A stretch of 53,463 nucleotides of DNA. Origin: Fusobacteriota bacterium (GTDB lineage: Bacteria > Fusobacteriota > Fusobacteriia > Fusobacteriales > JAAYPW01). Shown here one piece after another: positions 46,103 to 53,463 of this stretch. The translations under genes were made by a program, and so were the position numbers. The stretch lies in the NCBI GenBank assembly GCA_012519615.1, contig JAAYPW010000124.1, forward strand, positions 1-53,463. Reading direction: 5' to 3'. The number at the start of each line of letters is the position of its first letter. Position 1 is the stretch's first letter. The notes under the pieces are model-generated. The model was not told where the DNA came from. It did no database searches and saw nothing but the letters and a program-made list of their open reading frames with translations.

Positions 46103-47491
46103 TTATTTTATTGTTTCAATATATTTATTTATTAAATCATAATTTATATTCAGTTTTCTTGACATATTTTCATATTTAATATTGATAATGGAATTTTCCT
46201 CTTTAGTAAAATTTAAATTACCATTATTATCAATATTTATTGCATTTGTATTATATATATAATAGTTTACATCATTATTTACAATATATTTAGTATTATC
46301 CGAATCAATTGCAAATACATTTAATCTAAATTGGACTTTATTATGTTCTTTAATGTTTATTATCTCTAAATTAGCTTCTAAATCAATAATCTTGCTACTT
46401 TTGCCATTAATAAATTTATTTATTGGATTAATCAATCTTTCGCCTACTATATTAGTTGATGATTCTGTGTAATATAAATTATTACAATATTTATAATTTG
46501 ATTTCTTAAGTTTTTCAACTAATTTTAACTCGTCATTATAATTCCAATTATTTATATCGGCATCAATCCATATAGAACTACTGTTTGAAAATGGTTCATA
46601 TATTATTTTATTTCTACTTGGCCATAAAACTGGAGCAATTAGTGTAATATTTTCAAACTCATTATTTTTAATCTCATACCACATAGAAAATAATCCTGCT
46701 TCTTTATATCCTATAAGCATTCTGTCTTTTTTTTCTTTTAAGTAACCAAAATATTTGCTTTCTAATTGTGGAATTATTTTTTTAGTCAGTTTATAGCTAT
46801 AATTTATTGAATTAGTTCTTTTTATATTATATTTATTTTCTATAATTTGGTCATGATACGGGATAATATTTTCATAGTAACTATTATCATCACTTTTTAT
46901 AATTGATACTATTATAATATTATCTTTATATTCATTATTTATACTTTTTAACAAACTAGATATATTCCAATTTTCATCATCACTTCCAATAAAAACATTA
47001 CTTGAACCAAGAATATATATAATCTTTGAGTCAGATTTATTATAGTTTTCAGGTAAATATATATGTACTATTTCGTCGTCAAATTTATCTATAATAATAT
47101 TTTTTTCTTTTGTTTCAATATATAATTCATGTATTTTTCCTTTTTCTCCATTTTTATATACTACATTTATAGTATATTTTTTAGGATTACCTACACTAAT
47201 ATTTGTTTTATAATTATAATTATGGTTTAATATTGGTTGATATTTTTTTATTGATATTTTTTCAGTATTTGTTATTTCTGATAATTCTATATAATCAATA
47301 TATTGTATATTTTCTGTTGCCCAATTTATTTCAACATTTTCTCCAATTGTTTTATGACTAATATCTTTTAAATCCTCTTTAATATAACTATTATCTATTT
47401 TTATTACTATTTTATCTATATTCTTTTTTCTACAACTAATAAATAATGTCATTCCAATTAATAAAAATATCAATAAAAAAATTTTTTTCAT
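46103..47491 (-). CDS. Esterase-like lipoprotein lacking catalytic serine
   Basis: A lipobox (LFISC) anchors the protein from Cys20. Residues ~30-125 look like a fibronectin-type beta domain. From ~130 to ~365 it follows the esterase D/Fes-type alpha/beta hydrolase fold (KIIYILGSSN, IIPYHDQIIENKYN, KIIPQLESKYF, LFSMWYE, ITLIAPVLWPSRN). The nucleophile elbow, normally GSSMGG or GxSxG, reads GYKEAG, so the serine is gone. The C-terminal ~90 residues resemble a Big-type Ig domain. It is thus probably a binding protein derived from an esterase. It is 34 bp after topA. Confidence 0.7.
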   Translation of the reverse strand: MKKIFLLIFLLIGMTLFISCRKKNIDKIVIKIDNSYIKEDLKDISHKTIGENVEINWATENIQYIDYIELSEITNTEKISIKKYQPILNHNYNYKTNISVGNPKKYTINVVYKNGEKGKIHELYIETKEKNIIIDKFDDEIVHIYLPENYNKSDSKIIYILGSSNVFIGSDDENWNISSLLKSINNEYKDNIIIVSIIKSDDNSYYENIIPYHDQIIENKYNIKRTNSINYSYKLTKKIIPQLESKYFGYLKEKKDRMLIGYKEAGLFSMWYEIKNNEFENITLIAPVLWPSRNKIIYEPFSNSSSIWIDADINNWNYNDELKLVEKLKKSNYKYCNNLYYTESSTNIVGERLINPINKFINGKSSKIIDLEANLEIINIKEHNKVQFRLNVFAIDSDNTKYIVNNDVNYYIYNTNAINIDNNGNLNFTKEENSIINIKYENMSRKLNINYDLINKYIETIK

Positions 47492-47524
47492 ATATTATAC
47501 TCCTTGTACTATTTAAAATAAAGA

Positions 47525-49759
47525 CTATTTTTTAGTAAGTTTTTTTATATTTTTACACTTTGGATAACCAGAACATGCTAGAAATTGACCGTATCTACCA
47601 TTTTTTAGAACAAATGGATTCCCGCATTTTTCACAATTTCCTTCTCTATTTAAAATTTCCTCTTCTGTCCTTTTTATCTGCTCTATCTCATCATTAATAT
47701 TTATAATTTCATTTTCTAAATCAATTTTTTTCAAAAGTAATTTAGGAAGAGGCTTTCTTTCTTGACACTCTTTATAGTTTTCACATTCTAAATATAGTCC
47801 AAATCTACCTGACTTCAAATACATTTTGCCCTTACATTTTTCACATTTTACATCTGTTAATTTTTTTAGACTGCTGTTTTTTAGCGTATTCATTTTTTCT
47901 TTTAAATTAATCTTCCCATTATACATCTCTTCTGCTGGAATATTTATCCCTTTCACAGATATTCTTTCCTGACATTCTTCGTAATTTTCACATTCTAAGT
48001 ACTTCCCATATCTACCCGATTTTAAAATCATAGGTTTATTGCATTTTTCGCATAGAATATCAGAGTAAATTGTCTTACTAGATATTTTTTCTACCTCTTT
48101 TTCAAGTTTTACTAAGTATTTACTAAGATCTCCATAAAATTGTTCTAATACTTTTTTCCATTCTAAATCCCCATCTTCAATTTTATCTAAGTCTTCTTCC
48201 ATTTTTGCTGTAAATTTAATGTTCATTATATTTGGAAAATGTTCTACTAATTGCGTTATAACTTCAAATCCAAGCTCTGTTGGGACAAAACTCTTTTTCT
48301 CTATTCTAACATATTCTCTTTTTTTTAAAGTTTCTATAATTGACGCATATGTTGAAGGTCTTCCAATTCCTTCAGATTCCAATTTTTTCACAAGTGAAGA
48401 CTCTGTTAATCTAGCTGGTGGTTTTGTCTCCCCCTCTACAATATCAAGTTTGTTAAGTTTATACTTATCACCTTCATTTATATTAGGAAAATCTGCTGTT
48501 ACAATCTCATCCTCATCTTTAAAAAGTTTATAATATCCATCAAATATTATTTTATTTATAGCTCCCCTGAATTGATATTCACCATGTTCTAGTATGATCT
48601 CAAATTGCTGGTATTCCATATTTGAAAATTGTGATATCATAAATCTATCCCATATTAGTTTATATAGTTTATATTGATCTAATTTCACTTTTCCCTTAAT
48701 ACTTTCTGGCATAATCATAATATTTGTAGGTCTAATTGCTTCATGGGCATCTTGTATTTTACCTTTTGATTTTGGTTCCTTATAATCACCTACATATTTT
48801 TCTCCAAACATATTTTTGATATATTTTTGTGCTTCTTTCTTAGCTTCATCGGCAATTCTAAGTGAATCTGTTCTCATATATGTGATTAAACCTATTGAAT
48901 TTTTATCTAAATCTATTCCTTCATAAAGTTCTTGAGCTACTTTCATAGTTTTAGCGGCACCATAACCAAGATAAGATGATGCTAGTTGCTGTAAAGTACT
49001 TGTTTTTAAAGGTAATGGTGGTTTTTTTGTTCTCTCACTAATTTTTGTTGATATAACATCAAATTCTTTTTTATCTACATCTTTTACAAGTTTATCTATT
49101 ATTTTTTTATCCATTATCCTTGTTATTTTATCATTTTTAATTTTATATAGTGGAAATAATGAATCCTTAATAAATTCACCTTTTACCTCCCAAAATTTTT
49201 CAGATATAAATTTTTGAATTTCGTTTTCTAAATCACATATTAATTTAAGTGCAACAGATTGTACGCGACCTGCACTCGTATTTGAGTTCACAAGAGTCCA
49301 TAGCAACGGACTAATTTTATAACCAACAAGTCTATCTAAAATTCTTCTTGCTTGCTGAGAATGCACTTTATTTAAATCAATTGGTTGGGGATTTTTCACT
49401 GCATCTTTTATTGCTGATTCAGTTATCTCGTTAAACTCTATTCTCACTTTTTCATCTTTTATTCCTAAAATATTATTTATATGCCAAGCAATCGCTTCCC
49501 CTTCTCTATCTTTATCTGATGCAAGGTATATTTTATCAGCTTTTTTTGCTGCTTGTTTTATCTTTTTTATTACATCTCCCTTACCTTTTATAGTAATATA
49601 ATGGGGTTCAAAATTATTTTCTATATCTACACCTATTTTACTTTTAGGCAAATCTCTTACATGTCCGTAAGACGCTAATATTTCATAATTTTTACCTAAT
49701 ATTTTCTTAATTGTATTTGCTTTTGCTGGTGATTCTACTATTACTAATTTTTTTGTCAC
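47525..49759 (-). CDS. topA: DNA topoisomerase I
   Basis: TopA relaxes negative supercoils. The Toprim domain begins VIVESPAKANTIKKILG with the acidic SDKDREGEAIAW. The active Tyr294 stands in GLITYMRTDS. Three zinc fingers with paired CxxC motifs follow near 570-740 (CEKCNKPM, CEKCKGKM and CEKCGNPF). The 744-residue length is normal. The start is GTG with AGAGGTG upstream. It follows the smg/DUF494 gene by 50 bp; smg-topA pairs are also found in proteobacteria. Confidence 0.98.
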   Translation of the reverse strand: MTKKLVIVESPAKANTIKKILGKNYEILASYGHVRDLPKSKIGVDIENNFEPHYITIKGKGDVIKKIKQAAKKADKIYLASDKDREGEAIAWHINNILGIKDEKVRIEFNEITESAIKDAVKNPQPIDLNKVHSQQARRILDRLVGYKISPLLWTLVNSNTSAGRVQSVALKLICDLENEIQKFISEKFWEVKGEFIKDSLFPLYKIKNDKITRIMDKKIIDKLVKDVDKKEFDVISTKISERTKKPPLPLKTSTLQQLASSYLGYGAAKTMKVAQELYEGIDLDKNSIGLITYMRTDSLRIADEAKKEAQKYIKNMFGEKYVGDYKEPKSKGKIQDAHEAIRPTNIMIMPESIKGKVKLDQYKLYKLIWDRFMISQFSNMEYQQFEIILEHGEYQFRGAINKIIFDGYYKLFKDEDEIVTADFPNINEGDKYKLNKLDIVEGETKPPARLTESSLVKKLESEGIGRPSTYASIIETLKKREYVRIEKKSFVPTELGFEVITQLVEHFPNIMNIKFTAKMEEDLDKIEDGDLEWKKVLEQFYGDLSKYLVKLEKEVEKISSKTIYSDILCEKCNKPMILKSGRYGKYLECENYEECQERISVKGINIPAEEMYNGKINLKEKMNTLKNSSLKKLTDVKCEKCKGKMYLKSGRFGLYLECENYKECQERKPLPKLLLKKIDLENEIININDEIEQIKRTEEEILNREGNCEKCGNPFVLKNGRYGQFLACSGYPKCKNIKKLTKK

Positions 49760-49808
49760 AATAACACCTCTTAATTCAATATATAATCACTAATTTACAA
49801 AGATGATT

Positions 49809-50222
49809 CTAATTTAAAAATTTACTTTTTAGAACTTCTTTTTTGTTTAAAATTAATTTTAAATCATCAATTGTAATTTCATGTGCTTTTAAAATCAATT
49901 CATTTAATATTGTCTCAAATTCTTTAGATGATATTAATTTATCTTTTTTTAATTTAAATAAAAAATGTTTTGCATCTTCCTGTAAATTCTCTATTTCTAC
50001 TGGATGTAATACTCTCATTTTTATATCCTTTTCATACTCTACGTTTACTACTTTAAAAATATTTTCTAGTATATTAGATATTTCGTTAATTTCATAACCT
50101 TTTTCTATAAGACTTTCAACAATTTTTTTCTCAACTTCATATATATCAGCTTCATCTGGTTGAATCATAAGTTTTTTTACAATTTCTGATAATACCTCTA
50201 TAAATTTATCATCTTGAGTCAT
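49809..50222 (-). CDS. smg: Smg (DUF494) family protein
   Basis: The C-terminal half reads MRVLHPVEIENLQEDAKHFLFKLKKDKLI then ELILKAHEITIDDLKLIL, which fits the Smg/DUF494 pattern (RIL-P-E--KL----FL--L---G-L). The N-terminal part is helical. The function is unknown; Smg is often next to topA and dprA, as seen here with topA. I use the ATG at 50222, ten bases from GGAGG; a TTG at 50228 is only four bases away from it. Confidence 0.8.
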   Translation of the reverse strand: MTQDDKFIEVLSEIVKKLMIQPDEADIYEVEKKIVESLIEKGYEINEISNILENIFKVVNVEYEKDIKMRVLHPVEIENLQEDAKHFLFKLKKDKLISSKEFETILNELILKAHEITIDDLKLILNKKEVLKSKFLN

Positions 50223-50316
50223 TTCCAATACACCTCCATTATAATTTTATATTAATTTATAGTGTCAAATTTTTTTATAAAATTATATTAAAAAATATCT
50301 TAGAAAGAATATATTA

Positions 50317-50556
50317 TTATCCAATATCTATATTTTCAATATCAATTTCATTTAAAATTTCTTTTAATTTTATAATCTCTTCTCTAGAAAATGTTATACC
50401 TTTTCCCATTTTTTCATGATTTTCATCCCATTCTCTAATATCTAATTTGGCTTTTCTATTATTCCACGATACACAGTTTACTTCTTTTGCCCAACCTTTT
50501 TTATTTTCACTAAGTGTTCCTAATTTTTTTTCTATATTAAATACAATTTCTGCCAT
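50317..50556 (-). CDS. YdbC/PC4-like DNA-binding protein
   Basis: The 79 residues match the YdbC group of small PC4-like proteins: MAEIVFNIEKKLGTLSENKKGWAKE, then NCVSWNNRKAKLDIREWDENHEKMGKGI and a final helix. PC4-type proteins bind single-stranded DNA as dimers. The ATG at 50556 has AAAGGAG seven bases before it; the longer frame adds 13 residues. It lies alone, with about 90 bp to the smg gene. Confidence 0.85.
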   Translation of the reverse strand: MAEIVFNIEKKLGTLSENKKGWAKEVNCVSWNNRKAKLDIREWDENHEKMGKGITFSREEIIKLKEILNEIDIENIDIG

Positions 50557-50718
50557 ATTTATTCTCCTTTTTAATTTATATATTTTATATTTCATTATTT
50601 ACCTATAATTTTACCATATAAAAAATAAAAAATCAATTTTTTAATTATAATTTATTTAATTATTGACTACATTATTTTTTTTTGATATAATTAATATAAA
50701 ATTATAAGGAGTATGTTA

Positions 50719-51354
50719 ATGAACCGTTCCAAATGTCCGTTATGCGGACAAAACTCAAAGCTTTTTTTTATTAAAAATAGTTTAAATTACTATAAATGTG
50801 AAAATTGTTATGGAATATATTTAGATAAATCTAATCATCTATCTCCATTAGAAGAAAAAAGTCGATATGAAAAGCATAATAATGATGTTTCTGATAATGG
50901 ATATCGTAAATTTGTCTCTCCGATAACAGATAATATTCTTATGAAACAAAATACAAAACAAATTGGATTAGATTTTGGATCAGGGAAAAATTCTGCAACT
51001 TCTGCTGTTTTAAAAGAATATGGCTATAATATTAATTTATATGATCCTTTTTTTAATAAAAACAGTGCTTTTTTAAATTTAAAATATAATTATATAATTT
51101 GCTGCGAGGTAATGGAACATTTCTTTAATCCTGCAACTGAATTTAATCTTCTATATAGTTTATTATGTGAAGATGGGAGACTATACTGTATGACTGATAT
51201 TTATAAAGAAAGTACTAATTTTTCCAGCTGGTATTACAAGGAAGATTTAACTCATGTTTTTTTCTATCAAGATAAAACATTATATTGGATTAAAGAACAA
51301 TATAATTATAAAAATGTATTTATTGATAAAAGGCTAATTATATTTGAAAAATAA
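50719..51354 (+). CDS. Zinc-ribbon class I SAM methyltransferase
   Basis: A zinc ribbon (CPLCG and CENC) opens the protein, then a SAM-dependent methyltransferase fold with IGLDFGSGKNSAT (motif I), INLYDPFF, IICCEVMEHFFNP (motif IV) and LCEDGRLYCMT. The layout resembles small-molecule or surface-sugar C-methyltransferases, but the substrate is unknown. The ATG at 50719 is eight bases from AAGGAG; the ATG at 50713 is too close. It is one of only four plus-strand genes and has a separate promoter. Confidence 0.88.
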   Translation: MNRSKCPLCGQNSKLFFIKNSLNYYKCENCYGIYLDKSNHLSPLEEKSRYEKHNNDVSDNGYRKFVSPITDNILMKQNTKQIGLDFGSGKNSATSAVLKEYGYNINLYDPFFNKNSAFLNLKYNYIICCEVMEHFFNPATEFNLLYSLLCEDGRLYCMTDIYKESTNFSSWYYKEDLTHVFFYQDKTLYWIKEQYNYKNVFIDKRLIIFEK

Positions 51355-51454
51355 TATAATAATATTCCAATGTTATAATCTTAAAATATTATTAAAGTTT
51401 TTCTAAAATATTACGATAATTAGATTAGAACTAAATTTATAGAAGGTGATTCCA

Positions 51455-51742
51455 ATGACGGGTACATATTTAAATATTATTAATAATTACAATTTAAATA
51501 GCTTTACATTATCAAATAATAATATTAATAATAATTTATCTACTAAGTTAGATTTAGATTCAAATGAAGTTTCGAATAAAAATCTAGAAGAAAATTATTA
51601 TGTAGATTTTTTAGAAAAAAATAATATAGAAAAACTTTCTAAAAAAATTCAAGAAACTCAGCTATATAAACTTGATTCCGCTAAGGTAATCGCTGAAAAA
51701 ATTATTTTACCAAATAGTCAACAATTTAACATACTTACTTAA
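51455..51742 (+). CDS. Small Asn-rich protein, FlgM-like tail possible
   Basis: The 95-residue frame has AGAAGGTG six bases before ATG. Its first half is Asn/Leu/Ser-rich and looks disordered. The second half is helical and ends LYKLDSAKVIAEKIILP, which resembles the last helix of FlgM anti-sigma factors (Y-VD--KIAE-I). The match is too short to name it. It is about 100 bp after the methyltransferase and is followed by a bidirectional terminator. Confidence 0.6.
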   Translation: MTGTYLNIINNYNLNSFTLSNNNINNNLSTKLDLDSNEVSNKNLEENYYVDFLEKNNIEKLSKKIQETQLYKLDSAKVIAEKIILPNSQQFNILT

Positions 51743-51750
51743 TATAAATA

Positions 51751-51785
51751 AAAAAAGTATATAATTAAAATTATATACTTTTTTT
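51751..51785. terminator. Bidirectional terminator between convergent genes
   Basis: AAGTATATAATT pairs with AATTATATACTT, flanked by an A-run on one side and a T-run on the other, so it should work on both strands. It separates the small plus-strand gene from the HD-GYP gene. Confidence 0.9.
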
Positions 51786-51787
51786 AT

Positions 51788-53463
51788 TTAATCTTTATAT
51801 TCACTAAGTACATGTATAAATTCATCAATATTTTTAAAGAATATTTCTACAAGTTTTGGGTCAAAATGTTTTCCACTTTCAGATTTAATATACTTTAAAA
51901 TATCACTTAAATCCCATTTTTCCTTATAAACACGGTCTGAATTTAAAGCATCAAAAACATCCGCTAAAGCGGTTATTCTCCCATATATATGTATATCTTC
52001 CCCTTTTAACCCTTTTGGATATCCACTACCATCCCATTTTTCATGATGTTGTAATGATATCAGAGCTGCAATTTCCAGAAGATTTCTACTCGATTTTTTA
52101 AAAATATCATTTCCAATAATAGTGTGCTTTTTCATTATTTCAAATTCCTCTTTTGTTAAATCCTCTGGTTTATTTAATATATAATCCGGTATCCCAATTT
52201 TACCAATATCGTGAAGCATTGCTCCTTCTTTTAATAAAGAGATCTCATCACTATTCATCCCTATTTTTTCTGCTAATATACCTACATATTCAGAAACCCT
52301 CTTAATATGATTGCTCGTTTCTAATGACCTTTTCTCGCTTGCTTTACTTAATGTAATTAAAATTTCTTTATTTGTATCTTCAATTTCTTTATTTAATTTT
52401 ATAAATTTCTTTTCTCTTTCATTTACAATACTACTCATCTCATTTATACTCTCTGTTAATATTTTTAACTCAGTAACTGTTTTTACATTTAGTTTACTTT
52501 CGTAATCCCCTTTTTTAATTTTATCAATACCTTTTATAATTTTATCGAGCGGTCTAAATATTATTTTTAGTGTAAAATATAAAAAGACTAATAATACAAC
52601 TGAAAAAATTATCTGATATGGTACAAATTTTTTAATACTATCTTTATACAAACTTTCTACCCCTTTATAATTATCACAAATACCAATTGTTACTATTGGA
52701 TTATTATTATAATCACTTAAAGTAAAATAATTTACTATCATTTTCTGCTCCCCTATTTTTAATAAATCATAGTTTAAATTATTTTGTTTGTCAATAGTTT
52801 TATAACTCATTACTCCTTTATTTAGTGTAGAAAAACGAATTTTATCGTCTTTTAGTACAATTATTTCTCTTGCTGTTAACTTTTTTAAATTATCTAAAAA
52901 AGCAAGATCTATTTTTTCCTTAACAATAATAACTCCATAATTTTTTACGTCGTCCATAAATAGAGATGAAACTCCCTTAAGATATACATCCCCATACTCC
53001 TCTTCTATAATCTCAAAATTATTAGAGGACATTTGACTAAATTTATTTTTTATACCTAAAGCATCGTTTAAATACTGTTTTTTAGAGTATTCAATTAGAT
53101 ATTTATATTTTTTATTATATGATGTATCCACTAAGATATTTAAATTATTATCAAATATTTCGATATCCTTTCTTAAATTTCCACCATCGATACCAAAAGC
53201 ATCTCTTCTCATTTCACTTCCTAGTTTCTGATAATAATACTTGTCAATAGGAATCATCTTTAGATCAATCATATTTGTATTAAATAATATATTTAAATAT
53301 TGCTTTTTTTTTACCGCTAAATATAAAAATCTATTATTAGAAAATTGTTTAGCATGAGTACTTAAAAAAGTTTTTTCAGAATTAATATAATTTTTTGCTA
53401 TATTTGTAGCTAGTATATTTTTATCTACAGTTTTTTCTAAAGTTTCTTTCATAAAGAACCCGC
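51788..53463 (-). CDS. Membrane HD-GYP phosphodiesterase, 5' end outside window
   Basis: The C-terminal HD-GYP domain is complete, with HIKRVSEYVG, LHDIGKIGIPDYILNKP, KHTIIGNDIF, SLQHHEKWDGSGYPKGLKG and ALADVFDALNSDRVY. Such proteins hydrolyse cyclic di-GMP or 3',3'-cGAMP. Before it are a membrane helix (about 270-292), a HAMP domain and a coiled coil, and a long Cache-like periplasmic region (about 20-265). The first ATG is at 53452, but the frame is open to the window edge, and a sensor of this type needs a first membrane helix, so the start is probably outside. Confidence 0.93.
   Translation of the reverse strand, partial: GFFMKETLEKTVDKNILATNIAKNYINSEKTFLSTHAKQFSNNRFLYLAVKKKQYLNILFNTNMIDLKMIPIDKYYYQKLGSEMRRDAFGIDGGNLRKDIEIFDNNLNILVDTSYNKKYKYLIEYSKKQYLNDALGIKNKFSQMSSNNFEIIEEEYGDVYLKGVSSLFMDDVKNYGVIIVKEKIDLAFLDNLKKLTAREIIVLKDDKIRFSTLNKGVMSYKTIDKQNNLNYDLLKIGEQKMIVNYFTLSDYNNNPIVTIGICDNYKGVESLYKDSIKKFVPYQIIFSVVLLVFLYFTLKIIFRPLDKIIKGIDKIKKGDYESKLNVKTVTELKILTESINEMSSIVNEREKKFIKLNKEIEDTNKEILITLSKASEKRSLETSNHIKRVSEYVGILAEKIGMNSDEISLLKEGAMLHDIGKIGIPDYILNKPEDLTKEEFEIMKKHTIIGNDIFKKSSRNLLEIAALISLQHHEKWDGSGYPKGLKGEDIHIYGRITALADVFDALNSDRVYKEKWDLSDILKYIKSESGKHFDPKLVEIFFKNIDEFIHVLSEYKD

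Overview
This window is very AT-rich, with runs of A or T in nearly every spacer. It is dense with bacterial housekeeping genes, almost all on the minus strand. Strong AGGAGG-type ribosome sites, lipoprotein signal peptides, many Asn/Lys/Ile-rich proteins, and RNase Y, YmdB, Obg, a SpoIID-like protein and no sporulation genes suggest a low-GC diderm anaerobe. My best guess is a member of the Fusobacteriota, possibly a free-living marine lineage because CheR and HD-GYP proteins are present. That placement is an inference from gene content only. No tRNA, rRNA, CRISPR array, intact transposon or phage gene was seen.

Layout, read along the minus strand from right to left. At the right edge is a membrane HD-GYP phosphodiesterase whose start probably lies outside the window. 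It converges on two small plus-strand genes, a zinc-ribbon methyltransferase and an Asn-rich protein. Next come a YdbC/PC4-like protein, smg-topA, an esterase-like lipoprotein that has lost its catalytic serine, and a membrane protein with a cupin-like tail. A hybrid histidine kinase, a cohesin/dockerin/Big/CBM9-like lipoprotein, glycogen phosphorylase (glgP) and a lipoprotein alpha-amylase form an apparent starch/glycogen locus. The amylase is broken at two A7 tracts, and both breaks are repaired by the same single-A change. A plus-strand pabB-pabC pair, with in-frame AAT microsatellites in pabB, diverges from a shortened dcw cluster (mraZ-rsmH-ftsL) that carries a clear MraZ operator.

The centre holds earP-efp, whose EF-P has Arg at position 32. 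This is the arginine-rhamnosylation system for translating polyproline stretches. Next is a promoter-led run of a coiled-coil gene, a DJ-1/PfpI protein, obgE, miaA and an unlisted 43-residue ORF. It is followed by a lipoprotein/RsbW/RsbV partner-switching trio, two TPR genes, rny, ymdB, a zinc-ribbon membrane protein, surE, nadB, prmA, cmk, a divergent polysaccharide deacetylase and an ASKHA/ferredoxin corrinoid activator.

The left part holds hup (HU), a DEAD-box helicase, mltG, a diverged cheR, a B12-binding radical SAM protein, a SpoIID-like protein, tilS, ftsH, folE and, at the edge, an HD-GYP-type protein cut off at the first histidine of its catalytic domain. In this last operon ftsH is preceded by a Shine-Dalgarno-led mini-ORF that overlaps its start, and tilS has no ATG, GTG or TTG at the expected place.

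The best leads for a second look are the EarP/EF-P(Arg32) pair, the doubly frameshifted amylase, the 43-residue ORF, the mini-ORF leaders, the tilS start and the dead-serine lipoprotein. I did not find a clearly new multi-gene defence or mobile system.
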